DNA of 60,000 nt from Takakia lepidozioides. Lineage: Eukaryota; Streptophyta; Takakiopsida; Takakiales; Takakiaceae. Below, piece by piece: positions 45,824 through 57,074 of this stretch. A model generated the notes under the pieces. It was given only the letters and a program-made list of their open reading frames with translations, searched no databases and was not told the DNA's origin. How positions within the stretch are numbered: position 1 is the stretch's first letter; every line of letters starts with the position of its first letter. The position numbers were made by a program, and so were the translations under genes. Location: contig CM060732.1 in assembly GCA_030704615.1 (NCBI GenBank), positions 82,423,171 to 82,483,170 on the forward strand, written 5' to 3'.

Positions 45824-47617
45824 GTGCCACCAGCTGCTGAGGGGAGTGCCGGTACAAGCACCAGCGATACTAGTGGGTACACAAGACAAGGTGTGCGGTT
45901 TAGGCCACTTTCACCTTCAGTGTCTTCTGAGGAAGGTTCAGACTCGGAGTCAGGAGGATTCTCGCCAGGGTGCAAGTCATTTCCGTGCCATTGTTGTGGG
46001 ACACGATGGAGGAGATGTATGGAGCTACCAAGGGGCCACGTAGGTACTCTGGAGCTGTGGGCACCATCGAGCTTGATGACTTTATACAAGAGTTTGACAG
46101 TTGGTGTGATTTGCAGCAAATGCGCAATCCACAACTGTTTACGCCCTTTATGGTGTGGAAGGGGCTATTCCAGCACCTTGAGGGGCCGCCCATGGATGAT
46201 TACCATGAATTTAGGCGGGAGATTGAGGAGTGGCAAGAGTATTGGTCACCTAACTATGTCTCAATCACTAGAGGCACAAGGGCAGCGGTGACACCAGCAG
46301 CTACACAAACATCTCCAACTACAAGCACTAGTAGTGGAACAAGTAGTGCCGACACTTCTGCAGGTGGTACCAGTTCAAAAGGTGTTACTACTCCTCCTGC
46401 CACAATTACAACACATGTGCCTAGATTTAACCCGGTGGTGGAGTTCTTCCAGGAGTTGCGGAGGAACTACCAAGGTGTACGGACAGAGAAGCTGCGAAGT
46501 TTGCAAGACTTCCAGCGCAAATCCAGTGAGAGCTTGCGAGAGGCCTACACTCGTATGAGGCGCTTGATAAGTGTGACCCAAGGGGTTACTGAAGCTCAGG
46601 CAGTCCAGTTCTGGTATGGAATTTTGGACAAGGAGCTCAAGAGAAGGGTGCGGGATGCAACCCTGTTACAAGCGGCCCAACCCACATTAGCGGATGTGTT
46701 TTGCTGGCTGAGCGGATTGAGCTCAACATGGTGGAGGAGCGAGTTGTTACCATTGGATTTGGCAAGGACATGCCTGCACGAGGTGCAGCTGCCAGCCAAC
46801 AGATACAAGGGACTGCCCAACAGCGTGGTCAGGGGGCAAGATTGCCCAACCCAAGTTCCATGGAGCTTACAGGGGACCTCAGGTGCAGAGGCCCGTGGCA
46901 TCTTTTGCAGGCCAACAACAACCAGGGGTGATATGTTGGACATGTGGAGGACCCCATGTCAAGAGAGATTGCCCAGAGAGTGGCAGAAGGCCGGCACAAG
47001 CACAGCCTGCACAGTTGCAGTGTGGGCATTGTGGTAAGTATGGGCATGGAGATGCCCAGTGTTATGACTTGCACCCTGAGTTGCGCCCAGGCCAGTTCCA
47101 AGGGAACAATGGTGGCCGGGGGCGAGGTGGACCAGCCCAGAGAGGACGAGGTGGTCGGGCACGAGGTGCAGGCCAAGGGCAAGCTCAACATGGCCAAGGA
47201 CGCGGAGGTCAGGGTGTTGACCAAGACATGGCCAACCGGCTTCAGCAGCTAGAGCAGAGGCTCGCTGCCATGGCTACAGCTCAGGTGGTACCGGCTCCCA
47301 GGCGGGATGGTCCACCTCCTGCTCCTGAGGGAGGAGATATGGGAGGCATGGGATTCATGTGCGGAGCAGCACTACCACTAGTGCAGGTGGAGTCTGCTGC
47401 AGCCGTGACTCGAGGAGCATCACGAGTTCCTGAGCCACGAGGTGCAGAGGTGAAATTGGATCCACAGCGTGGGGAGGCAAGCCGTCAGGCGAGGCTTCCT
47501 CAGTCATTCACATTGGCGGAGACAGTGTCGACGCCATCCATGGCACCTAGTTCTCGCCCGACTGTTACCGAGGCGGAGGTTACTATGCCATTGGGAGAGC
47601 TACACGTGCAGCACTGA
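45824..47617 (+). pseudogene. gag of the methyltransferase element, frameshifted
   Basis: An acidic/Ser-rich N-terminal stretch (SVSSEEGSDSESGGFSPG) lies in one frame. The main reading from about 45970 follows: TIELDDFIQEFDSWCDLQQM, a Thr/Ser linker and gag core VVEFFQELRRNYQGVR ... LREAYTRMRRLISVTQG. The frame changes near 46700 and again before 46900. Then come two zinc knuckles, CWTCGGPHVKRDC and CGHCGKYGHGDAQC, a Gly/Arg-rich RNA-binding-like stretch and LQQLEQRLAAMA. Role: particle formation and nucleic-acid packaging. Confidence 0.85.
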
Positions 47618-47672
47618 CACCTGCTACCAAGGCTAGTGCAGCCGGTGTGTTATTGGGGGCAGCCACCTCTGT

Positions 47673-48560
47673 GTGTCAAGCCCACTGTTCTCGGCAACCA
47701 TGATTGCGACGCCGGGGGTAAGACCAGCTGCAGTGTTCAGACTAGCAGCAACACTCTGCGAGAGTGGGGAGGTCACTTCATCTTCTGCGGAGTTACTAGA
47801 AGGTCTAGTGGTAGAGGGATCCTCGGATTTGAGGGTCAAGACTGCCACGGCTACGCCATGGCAAGCTGCAGCTGCCAGGTTGACGGAGCTGCCAGCTAGG
47901 CCAGCCTTTGAGCGCGCCATGGTGACACCTGGAGTTGTCTTGTTAGACAACCAGGGAGGCATTTTCACTTTGAGTGGACCGGCAGGCAAGAAGTACCGGC
48001 CACTGCGGGTCTTGTTGGACTCAGGAGCTCAGCCACTGATGTTGGGCAGAGCTGCTATTGCAGGTTTGGGCCTCATGGAGGCGGATATGGAGCCTTGTCC
48101 TTTCCAGATACAGACATCTCTGGGAGGATCAGAGCAGGCTCGGGGCATGACACGATGTGAGTTGGCCATTGGACTACAACCAGATCATCCTGTAGATGGC
48201 TCAGTGATGCGAGCCAAGGCCATTGTGACAGACGCGGTCTCTTACGATGTCCTTGTTGGTGGGGCAGTGTTATATCCCATGGGCTTCAACCTGGACTTTT
48301 GGGAGGAATCGGCATCCTACAGGCCTGGATGGCAGTCAGGGGATGGTCGTCGTGCACATCTCCCTGTGACATTCATTGGGGGTATTGCGGCTGCCCAGCG
48401 GGGCAAGATGCCAACACTAGCCGCCTTTACAGCTGTAGTTAGTTGGCTTGGAGAGTTGCTGGAAGGCAATGCCCATGCAAAGGATGTGCCACCTCCAGCA
48501 GAGCAGGATGACATGCATGGTACGGCGGAGTTGCCTGCCATGGTTGCTCACACTCCATTA
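47673..48560 (+). pseudogene. aspartic protease region of the methyltransferase element
   Basis: One open frame. Protease active site is VLLDSGAQPLML (near 48015), with a downstream hydrophobic YDVLVGGAVLY matching the second half of retropepsins. The frame ends at TAG 48561-48563. The same frame continues at once into the methyltransferase, so the TAG is either read through or a CAG to TAG mutation. Confidence 0.85.
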
Positions 48561-48563
48561 TAG

Positions 48564-49700
48564 GGTACGAGCAAGGATTTGCAGCAGGCTGCTGATGGAC
48601 GGGTACAACAAGCCTGGGTAGAGGCCTTCGTACCGTCAGGAGAAGAGGAGAGTGCGGTGATTGCACCAGGACCACCTCAGTTGTCGCCATTGGACACCAC
48701 ACCTCTTGTGTGGCAGTGCCCGGATGAAGGCATATGCCTTCTGGACTTGTTTGGCGGGATCAGCACTGGATTGCAGGCAGGTGTACGAGTTCGACGTTAC
48801 TTGTATGTGGAGAGGGATGAGACTGCACGACGCGTCTCACTGCGCCATGTTGCTCAGTTGGTACAGCAGTACCCTGATTTGTTGCCAGTGTCTGCAGTTC
48901 GTGGATACCAACAAGCCTTGCCAACAGACATTTCGTTGCTGGGGGCGCAGGATTTGGAGCGGGTTGGCTCCATTGATTTGGTAGTGGCAAGTTGGCCCTG
49001 CCAAGGGCATTCATCAGCCGGGCATGGCAATGGATTGCGAGACTCGAGGACGGGTCTGTGTTTGGGGAGATGGTGCGGATTTTGCGCCACTTGCAGCTTC
49101 ATCAAGCTGTATCTCCAGCATACATCTTGGAGAATGTGCCACTGATGGGTGATTCTCGGGCCAGGGTGATGGCCAGTGTGCATCAAGTCCGGTCGTGGCT
49201 TGGGTCAGCAGTGTTGCTGGATGCAGCTGCAGTGGGGTCATGGGCTCATCGTCCACGGCTATGGTGGACTAACTTGATGCCACCCGCACTGCTCAAGCGT
49301 GCATTTGATGGGGTGCAGCGGCCAACACACCTCACAGTGGATAGCATTTTGGACACAAGGAGGCAGTCTCAATGTGTGAGACACGATGACCGTTCGCCTT
49401 TGGCAGTGGTCAACAGGGTGGGTCAACCACGAGCAACATTACCTACACTGCTCAGCTTCCCAGGATCCCATGCTTTTCGGGATGGTGACCTGGCCTCTTG
49501 TGGGATAGCCAGTTGCAACAATTAGTGGAGCCCAATGCTGACGAGCGCGAGCGGGCGATGGGTTTTACCACAGGTACCACGGCGGTGCCATCTCTTTCTG
49601 AGGCATCACGTCGTCAGGTGTTGGGGCAAGCAATGGATCTCAATTGCTTGACCTGGATTATCAGCTTGGCTATGGCTGAGCAGCGCAGAGTACGGAGTAC
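48564..49700 (+). pseudogene. C5-cytosine DNA methyltransferase domain inside gypsy pol
   Basis: Motif I is ICLLDLFGGISTGLQAG (48735-48785, SAM binding), then YLYVERDE. Motif IV is DLVVASWPCQGHSSAG with catalytic Cys codon 48999-49001, followed by DSRTGL. A one-base frameshift lies at about 49058. Motif VI is AYILENVPLMGD (near 49130) and an HRPRLWWTN motif is near 49250. A second one-base shift lies near 49495. A motif IX/X-like end reads NADERERAMGF ... RRQVLGQAMDLNCLTWI (to about 49670). The first part is in frame with protease and the last part is in frame with the RT lead-in (TAG at 49969-49971 between), so it is a true polyprotein domain. Motif order is unpermuted and the ENV/HRPR style recalls DNMT3-type rather than plant DRM enzymes. 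Predicted reaction: SAM-dependent 5-methylcytosine formation. This copy is broken. Confidence 0.88.
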
Positions 49701-50097
49701 ACTTCCCTTCATGGTCTCCCTGCCTACCGAGACGGTACAAACAACGAGTGGGGGCGAGCAGGTGAGGACCACGAGGTGCAGGCCGCATCCATGGCACACG
49801 TGGGAGGTGCTCGAGGTTCAGAAGGAGTTGGCAGCCAAGGCGGCGGTGATGGATCAGGTTGGGGATTTTTCTCGGATTGAGGAGGTCCTCAAGGATGGGA
49901 TGATGGGGCAGGATGAGACATTGTCACTGACAGAGGAGGCAGTGGTCACTGCTCAAGAGGTTGCAGCATAGCAACCACGGGACGCGTCTTCTACCTCTAA
50001 GCCTGCTGGACTCAAGGTTGCAGTCACGGAGGACAACTGGGAGCCTGATGTTGGACCTATAGTCACCGGAGGAGAGAGACGACGTATACGGCGGTTC

Positions 50098-51060
50098 TTG
50101 AGGGCTTACAGGAACTGCTTTGCCTTCAGTTTGAAGGACTTAGGAGCACTGAAGGGTCAAGAGATTCGCATTGAATTGGCTACTGACACGCCAATCTTTC
50201 GGAGACCCTATAGATACAGTGACATGGAGAGGTCCTTGATTCAGATGAGAACTCAGGACCTTTGGGAGGCTGGTTTGGTGGAGCTATCTGGGGAGAGTAT
50301 GCTTCAGCCACAGTGATGCCAGCCAAGAAGGATGTCTTTGGCAATTGGACGGAGAGACGTATGTGCGGTGATTACCGGCCTGTAAATCGTCAGACCAAGT
50401 CCGATAGGTATGCCATGCCAACACCAGAGGAGATCTTTGATGCCATTGGGCATGCCAAGGTCTTTAGCACGTTGGATTTACGATCCGGATATCACCAGTT
50501 GCCGATCAAGGAGGCGGATAAGCAAAAGACGGCATTCTGGGGGATCAATGAGCACGGGAAGGATTGCCTATACCAGTGGCGGTTCTTACCATTTGGGCTT
50601 AAGAACGCTCCGGCAGAGTTTCAGAGAGTCATGGACATGATTCTAGCAGGGGTGGAGTTTGCTCGGTGCTACATAGATGACATCATCATCTTTAGTGCTA
50701 CGGTGGAAGAGCATGAGAGACACCTTCAGGGGTATTTGAGCGCTTGAGGGCGCACGGATTGAAGTTACATCCGGGAAAGTGCAAGTTTTTCCACAACCAG
50801 ATTGAGTATCTGGGTCACATGATATATCCTGGAGGATTGGGGGTACAGCAGACTAAGGTAGAGTCCATTGCACAGGTTCCACGCCCCACGGATGTGAGCC
50901 GAGTTCGAGCTTTCATGGGGTTAGCAAACTATTATAGACGGTTTGTTAAGGGATTTAGTGCCATTGCAAAGGCTCTAACCAAGCTGACCAAGGTGGACCA
51001 GGAGTGGCAGTGGGAAGATGAGCAAGAACAAGCTTTTCAAGAGCTCAAGGCGAGGTTGAC
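50098..51060 (+). pseudogene. reverse transcriptase of the methyltransferase element
   Basis: Lead-in FAFSLKDLGALKGQEIRIEL, then after a frameshift near 50290: [54 protein letters not shown] and the catalytic CYIDDIIIFSA. A second shift lies near 50735, then LKLHPGKCKFFHNQIEYLGH and the connection region. Typical Ty3/gypsy RT. The active-site pair of Asp is intact. Confidence 0.92.
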
Positions 51061-51601
51061 CTCGGCGCCCATCTTGAGACGACCTATCAGGGGGCGTCCT
51101 TTTCAGCTGCATACAGATTGGAGCATGTTGGGGCTTGGAGCGGTGCTCACACAGGTGGATGATGAGGGAAGAGAGTTCGTAGTGGCTTATGCTAGCCGCT
51201 CGAATAACGTTGCAGAGTCTAAGTATAGCTCATATGAGGGAGAATGCTTAGCTGCAGTGTGGGCCGTGGCACACTTCAGGTGCTATCTATACGGCAATCT
51301 CTTCACCCTTGTCACGGATCACCAACCACTCAAGTGGTTGATGGAGTCAGACAAGCTTACGGGGAAGCTTGCACGGTGGGCACTCATCCTTCAAGAGTAT
51401 GACTTTCAGGTGGTGCATCGACCGGGTTTGGTCAATCGCAATGCAGATGGGTTGAGTCGCAATCCATGCACGAGCCAGCAGGATGACACTGGAGCTCGGT
51501 GGCATGGTGAGACGGACGAGGAGATGGTGCCCGGATGGCATGCATCTGCATTTCTGTGTATCTTGGCAGCGGAAGGCCAGTTGGACCTGCAACAGGGATG
51601 A
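51061..51601 (+). pseudogene. RNase H of the methyltransferase element
   Basis: In the same frame as the end of RT: FQLHTDWSMLGLGAVLTQ (catalytic Asp), YSSYEGECLAAVWAV (Glu), LFTLVTDHQPLKWL (Asp) and the terminal VHRPGLVNRNADGLSR. The frame ends at TGA 51599-51601, and the integrase frame overlaps it. Confidence 0.9.
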
Positions 51602-52885
51602 CTGTAGATCAAGTGTCTGAGGACCCTGAGGCCAGCAATGAGCAAGGTGGCGCCAAAGATATACATGAGGATTCAGTTGTGTTGGACTACCTCCGCACTG
51701 GAGACACTGCAGCCACTGTGACTGCCAAGGAGAGGGATCGGATCCTACAACGAGCCAAGAGGTTCAAGTGGGAGGGGACACACCTGCTCCGAGTGTGGGA
51801 GGATGGTCGAGTGAGGATTGTGCCTCACCCAACACAGCGGGCACGGTTAGTGCGGCATGCCCATGAGGAGTTGGGGCATTTTGGGGTGCGACGCACTCAT
51901 AGTCTACTGCAGGGGCAGTATTGGTGGCGTGGTATGCACACAGAGGTGCAACAATTTGTGGCTAGGTGCATGGTGTGTGACAGGGTGCGTGCTTCATTCA
52001 ACGCCCCTACTCCACAATTGCACCCTCTTCCGATCATGGGATTGGGCTACAGGTGGAGTCTTGACTTCGCAGGGCCGTTGCCACTGACTATGCGCCACAA
52101 CAAGTACGTGTTGGTGATGGTGGAGCACTTCTCCAAGTGGATTGAATTGGTTCCATTGCCTGATAAGGCTAGTGAGGGAGCTGCGTATGCATTCTTGGAT
52201 TGTGTGCTTAGCCGATTCGGTGCTCCAGCTGAGGTACTCACGGACCAAGGGAGAGAGTTCTTGGGGGAGTTTCAGGCTTTGTGTGACAAGGCCTTGATAG
52301 ACCACCGCACCACTTCTCGGGATCATCTTGAGGCCGATGGCTTGGCAGAGAGAGTTGTTCAGACAGAGGGGTTTGCGCAAGTATGGCTTGCAGAAGGGAC
52401 ACCTAAGAGATTGGGACCTTCAGTTACCCTGGTTAGCCATGGGCTACAGGTTCAGCAAACAAGCATCACTTGCCTCCTTCTCACCATACTTTCTTCTCTT
52501 TGGCCGAGAGCCGGATTTGCCTACATCCATTCGCAGAGAAGTTGCTACAGTTCTTAACCTTGACGATCCGGACGTGTGGGCACGTGCATGTGAGCATCGT
52601 GCAGAGTTGTTCAAGAAAGTCATGCCCATGGCTTTCGAGAACCTTGTCATTGCACAACATCGTGATACGTTGAGGTATGCTACCATACGTAGTGGGGGCT
52701 ATCGTCCTGGGGTTCGGAGATTCAACCCTGGTGACTATGTTTATCTGCAGCAGACTGCTCCTACGACCTTGGATGTGACTGCAGGACGTACTATTTTGAG
52801 GGTTCGAGAGGTGTTGCCCTCAGGAGTTCTGATCTTGGAGGGTCGGGATGGCATGATTTGGAAGGACCATGTGCGTAATTGCGCG
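51602..52885 (+). pseudogene. integrase of the methyltransferase element
   Basis: Zinc-binding HHCC region: RHAHEELGHFGVRRTHSLL ... VARCMVCDRVRA. Core: WSLDFAGPLPL (Asp 1), EVLTDQGREFLGEF (Asp 2), DHLEADGLAERVVQT (Glu region). A frameshift near 52360 follows, then FLLFGREPDLPTSI and the C-terminal fold GDYVYLQQTAP...ILEGRDGMIWKDHVRNC. Inserts element DNA into chromosomes. One frameshift apart, all catalytic blocks are present. Confidence 0.9.
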
Positions 52886-53098
52886 CCATGTCACCTTCCA
52901 AATGTTGATGGAAGGGTTGACCCAAACCTGACAGTGATACCTGCAAGTTTGAGGTGCATGTTGTGTGGGTCTGCTAGAGGGGCAGCCACCATGCTGGTGT
53001 GTGATCAATGCTCTAGAGGTTGGCATATGGGATGCTTGACTCCACCTCTTGAGATGGTTCATGATGGGGATTGGTTATGTCCGCATTGCATTGGATAG
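52886..53098 (+). pseudogene. PHD finger at the integrase C-terminus
   Basis: In frame with the integrase tail: LRCMLCGS (first Cys codon 52955), LVCDQCSRGWHMGCL, WLCPHCIG, then stop. The spacing Cys-x2-Cys, Cys-x2-Cys, His-x2-Cys, Cys-x2-Cys is the C4HC3 PHD zinc finger. It takes the place a chromodomain holds in the other two gypsy families of the window. PHD fingers usually read histone H3 tails, so it probably guides integration to particular chromatin (inference). Confidence 0.9.
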
Positions 53099-53353
53099 TG
53101 GGAGTGGATACAACCATGGAAGGCTAACAAGAAACGCAAGGCCAAGCTACTAGGAGACCAACACACGAGATCCTGACTCAAGTTCACAGATTGCAAGACG
53201 GCAACTAACGATGGGGTTGCTCTTGTACTCAGCCTCTTGGTCTATAGAGTATGAGTACAATAGGGACAGTGATAGAGGACTTAGTACGGCTATGGCTATT
53301 ACATCTTGTAGCTATCTGGAGTTAGAGGGACCTAACCACCAGCTAGGGGGGCA
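53099..53353 (+). other. 3' untranslated stretch with polypurine tract
   Basis: No ORF. It ends in AGCTAGGGGGGCAA (about 53341-53354), a good polypurine tract just before TGTGGTATAGC. Confidence 0.6.
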
Positions 53354-53949
53354 ATTGTGGTATAGCTTTCTAGGATTGTGTGCTTAGATTGTGTGGTGGA
53401 CAACGATGTATGTTGTGGCACGATGCATAGGTGCACGACAACTGTCATGGTTTTAGTCATGGTTATCTAGAATTACCTACTTCTAGTTAACTAGGACATT
53501 TTAGATATTTATATTTATATTTTGTGTGTTGGGACTTCATTTGGTCTCACATGCCAAGTGAGGTGTCGAGCCTCACTTGAGACATGGAGATAGGTTTTCC
53601 CCTTGTGAGTGTTGAGGAGGCTCATCTTCTTGTAGTTGAGCCTCCATGAGCTTCTCTCACCTCCATAGCTCTAGGTATTGAGAGGGAGTGTGTTGAGGGC
53701 TTTGTAAGGTGGATTCCTTTAGCAAAGGTGCCCTTGGCTTGACTTAGTTTATGTGATAGAGTGGATTTCACTTGGAAGGACTAGGGCTTGTTCTTCATGT
53801 GATTGCTTCATGCTTTGAGAGCTTTCATTGTCTTCTACTTCTCTCATTTCTCATCTCTTATCTATTGTGTATAGCTTTCTAGGATTGTGTGCTTAGATTG
53901 TGTGGTGGACAGCGATGTATGTTGTGGCACGATGCTTAGGTGCACGACA
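53354..53949 (+). repeat. 3' end: 86-bp unit, 420-bp direct repeat, 86-bp unit
   Basis: 53354-53440 and 53864-53949 are near-identical 86-bp units (TGTGTATAGCTTTCTAGGAT ... GTGCACGACA). Between them, 53443-53862 matches 42891-43306. Either the 86-bp unit is the real LTR start interrupted by another LTR, or recombination between LTRs produced the mosaic. Confidence 0.8.
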
Positions 53950-53991
53950 TCCATAATTGCTAACTTTGTGGGGTGGAAGGGCTTGTGTTAG

Positions 53992-56098
53992 GCTGCATCA
54001 AAGCGCACAAAGGAAGGGGGGACTGAGGCTGTGGCGAATGCTACTGGTCCACCTACGACATGGGTGCAACAAGGCCCGAATGGCCCATGGGTGCAATCCA
54101 GAGGTGGGCAAACGTGGTTGCACCAAGGACCACCTACCTGGCAGCAGCCCATGGCCCAAGATACCATCTCTGCCCTGTGAGGTAGTTGCAAACTGTCACT
54201 ACAGTCATGCCTCTGTAAACGCCCCAATTGTTTGGATGAATAGGGGCTAATTTTTTTTTTGTTGTGGCCCTGGCAGAAGAAAGAGAGAGCACGAAGTCCA
54301 AGCATCACTGAGCAAGCACATGCATCGAAGGCGGACAAGGGTTTTGGCTCCCAGTCAATTGGAGGTGCACATGTAAATGGCGTATGGGTATTTTTTTTTT
54401 TGGTTGCATTCATTTTGCTGGAGCAGTAGCCAGGCTAGGCGGACTGATTTTGTCTCTTTCTTTGGCTCTATAGGGAGGGGGCAGTGCGATGCAGTCTCGA
54501 TTGTCGTCCCTTGAGGGCACTGTACTTGCCTTGGCAGACGTTTAGATCCCGACGATTGAGGGCGAATTGGCCACTATAAAAGCAGAAGTTGCTAAGGCTT
54601 TTGCGGACAATAGCAAAAAACTGGATGCATTGATGGCAATGATGTTGGGAATGTCAGCAACCGCCCCTCCTCCAACTACTATCCCAATATGTAATGTTAT
54701 TGAACCTTGCGATTCCGACGCAGGCTTGGGAGGCAAGACTGCTACGGAGAAGGTGGTTTGTGCACCTTCACCCCAACTTATTTTTGTGGTTGACATCCAT
54801 TCAGTGTTAGTTGACTTTGAAGTTATTGCTCTGGTATGTTTTGCTTGGGTGCAGGGAGAACCTCTTGAGGTTGGGGAAAAGCCAAAGTCGTCTGCCTTTG
54901 AGGACCTTGTGGTGACCCAAGTAAAATTGGGGCGCAAGGGAATTCCTGATAAATTGCCACGTAAGAAGGGAGGTGGAGCTGGCGGGACAGCAATATTGGC
55001 TGATGGTGAGGACGTCTGCTCCACCGAGAGTGCTGGTAAAGGTGACAGTAGGGGGTTGGCAGATCAGCATATGAAGCCAACTTCCCCACAGAAAGAGGTA
55101 CGCCCTCAAAGACTTTATCTTGGTTCTTGTCCTTGGGCTTTCTGTTTTTGACTATGAAAACATTTCATCAATGATCTATTTATTGGTGTGTGCCATGAAT
55201 TCTATGCATCAGGTATGGTAAGACGTACTCATGTACTATACCTTGTTGTTTTGTTGGCATGTAGAAGGGGACTAAAGCAGAGGACCCTGCCCCAGCCATC
55301 GTGAAGGGAGCTGAGAAGAAGTACATGCGAAAAGGAGAGCGTGTAACCAGAGCTACTGCTGCCAAAGGCACAAAGTCCTTGACTGATGCAAATGGTGACA
55401 CGAATTCTAGCGGGAGTAAGAGTCAGGCGGGCCTTCAGGAAGCACCTCTCCATGCAGCAGTTTCCGTACTAGAGGTGAGCTTGCATGCACCTGTTGGCTA
55501 TCAGTTCTGTACAATGTGGCCATTTACATGTTGGGTTCTTCAAACTATTAATAGATGCATTGCTAAATGTAACTGCTAAGGGGTGTTGGGTGTGATGTTT
55601 GCAGGCTAAGAAAGCCACTCTTGATATTGCCACCAACTACGGCGCCTTCAAAGGCAACCCCCAAATATCAACCCCCTGCCACAGTGGCAGATATTCTTAT
55701 ACTACCAAAAGTACTCTACAATTTGAGTGATTGCTTATACTGGACGGTCCTCATTATCTAGTTTTCAATGTACATGTAAGTCTTCATGGGTTGATTAATG
55801 TGGGTTTTATGGTGGGTGTTGTGTGCAGTTTAAGTTGAAGGACAAAATCAGCATGTATGATCCTCATGTACCACAACACAGGGCTGCTAGTGGAATTGTC
55901 ACTGGTGTGCCTGGCAAAGACACATACCACTGCCGTGTTATACCTGAAGGATTGTGGCGGGTTGAGGTGAATGATATCTATATTGCCAATTGTGTCTTGC
56001 CTCACCCTAACGAGGAAGAGGTCCCACCGCAAACAATGTTGGAGGATGTTGTCGGTCTGAATTGTCTTTGGCTAGAGAAGAACATGAAGAGGGCTTAG
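53992..56098 (+). CDS. spliced gene with transposon-associated C-terminal domain, function unknown
   Basis: Likely exons: 53992-54176 (Gln/Trp/Pro-rich: TTWVQQGPNGPWVQSRGG), 54277-54370 (Ser/Lys-rich), 54473-about 54833 (SSLEGTVLALADV, TAG at 54543, then coiled-coil-like GELATIKAEVAKAFADNSKK), 54857-55098 (PRKKGGGAGGTAILADG), 55265-55473 (basic, TRATAAKGTKSLTD), 55606-about 55720, 55830-56098. Most internal edges have AG and GT, but not all phases were resolved. The last exon reads KDKISMYDPHVPQHRAASGIV, CRVIPEGLWRVEV and LEDVVGLNCLWLEK-NMKRA-stop. This resembles the conserved block found with plant En/Spm-type transposon proteins (GT..., LEDAVG..LW). It may be a CACTA accessory gene or a domesticated relative. 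The in-frame TAG suggests decay or a missed splice. Confidence 0.45.
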
Positions 56099-57074
56099 AA
56101 TTTCATTCGCTCGGGCGTAGACATTGCTGGCAGTGAGAAGAAGGCAGGAAAACAGTTCAGTGTTCCTAGCATGCATGCAAAGATGTCGTGTAGAAGTTAG
56201 GCTCAGACTTTTATCATGGCTGGATTTTGTTGACAGTGTTCCAGCACTTACTCTCTAGGATTCTATTCTATTTTGTGGAGCTTGAATCCCCAATGGTACT
56301 TCTTTCACTACACTAGTGGGGTAGTTGCAACGAAGAGTGGACCAAAAAGTTGAAGATGTAGCCTACATAAAAGTACATAAGATAAAAAAACAAAAATCGT
56401 GAAAAAAAAACCAAAACATGGATTCACTTGCACTATATCATGTGGAACGTCTATTGTTGGGATACTATCATTTCAAATGGGAAAAAGAAAGATGTTATGG
56501 AGGATATATGCCGTCACGTGTCGTCGGCGACGTAATCCAAACTTGACCATAATCACAAAAGTACATGTTTTTGAAAATTTGACCTTGGGCCACCCTTCAT
56601 CTATGATAAATAGTTGTATTTAATGAAGACAGCTCATGGGGTGTTTTGGTTTTCATATTGTAAAGGACTTTATGAAAATGGCTGTTATTGGTAGGTTGAT
56701 AAAGTATATAAAATTTAATTTAATGAGTAAAAATGTTAAAAAAACTCTCACACTAGATTCTTTATCATAATAGCAAGGGAGGTCCAAGTCCCTTATTCCA
56801 ATTATGTTACAAAATCTAACGCATAATGAGTCCATAACAAGTTTTGTATGGACTGTAACAAAAGCTTATGGACTTTTCATAAAGTCCATCACTTCTAGAG
56901 ATAACGGTTTTTGGGGGCGAGTCTGAGAAGGTAGATACTACATGTAGATAGATACAATGTTGTGAGTCCCTTTTAAGAAATTTCATAGAAATATAAGATT
57001 GTAGATCAAAACCAACAAACTATGTACAGGAAACATGACGCATTTACGTCAAAAAATGGACACTGTAGGCTGCA
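56099..57074. other. intergenic, AT-rich, no gene seen
   Basis: Probably the 3' UTR of the preceding gene, followed by AT-rich DNA. No recognised feature. Confidence 0.5.

Larger units (their letters stand above)
42891..53949 (+). mobile_element. Ty3/gypsy element with DNA methyltransferase and PHD finger
   Basis: A gag-pol of about 7.3 kb (45824-53098) is flanked by same-strand direct repeats 42891-43306 and 53443-53862. Domain order: gag, two zinc knuckles, protease, cytosine methyltransferase, RT, RNase H, integrase, PHD finger. RT-before-integrase order makes it Ty3/gypsy. Base composition is visibly more G-rich than neighbouring DNA. LTR borders are unsure: a purine tract AGCTAGGGGGGCAA precedes TGTGGTATAG at 53357, not the 53443 repeat. 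The copy has stops and frameshifts, so it is probably non-autonomous now. Confidence 0.88.

Noticed and set aside
46829-47224. 131-residue minus-strand open frame over gag zinc knuckles
   Set aside because: The opposite strand encodes two zinc knuckles and Gly/Arg repeats. This frame has no motif.
48564-49700. Bacterial restriction-modification methyltransferase from contamination
   Set aside because: It is in frame with retrotransposon protease and RT and flanked by plant DNA on both sides.
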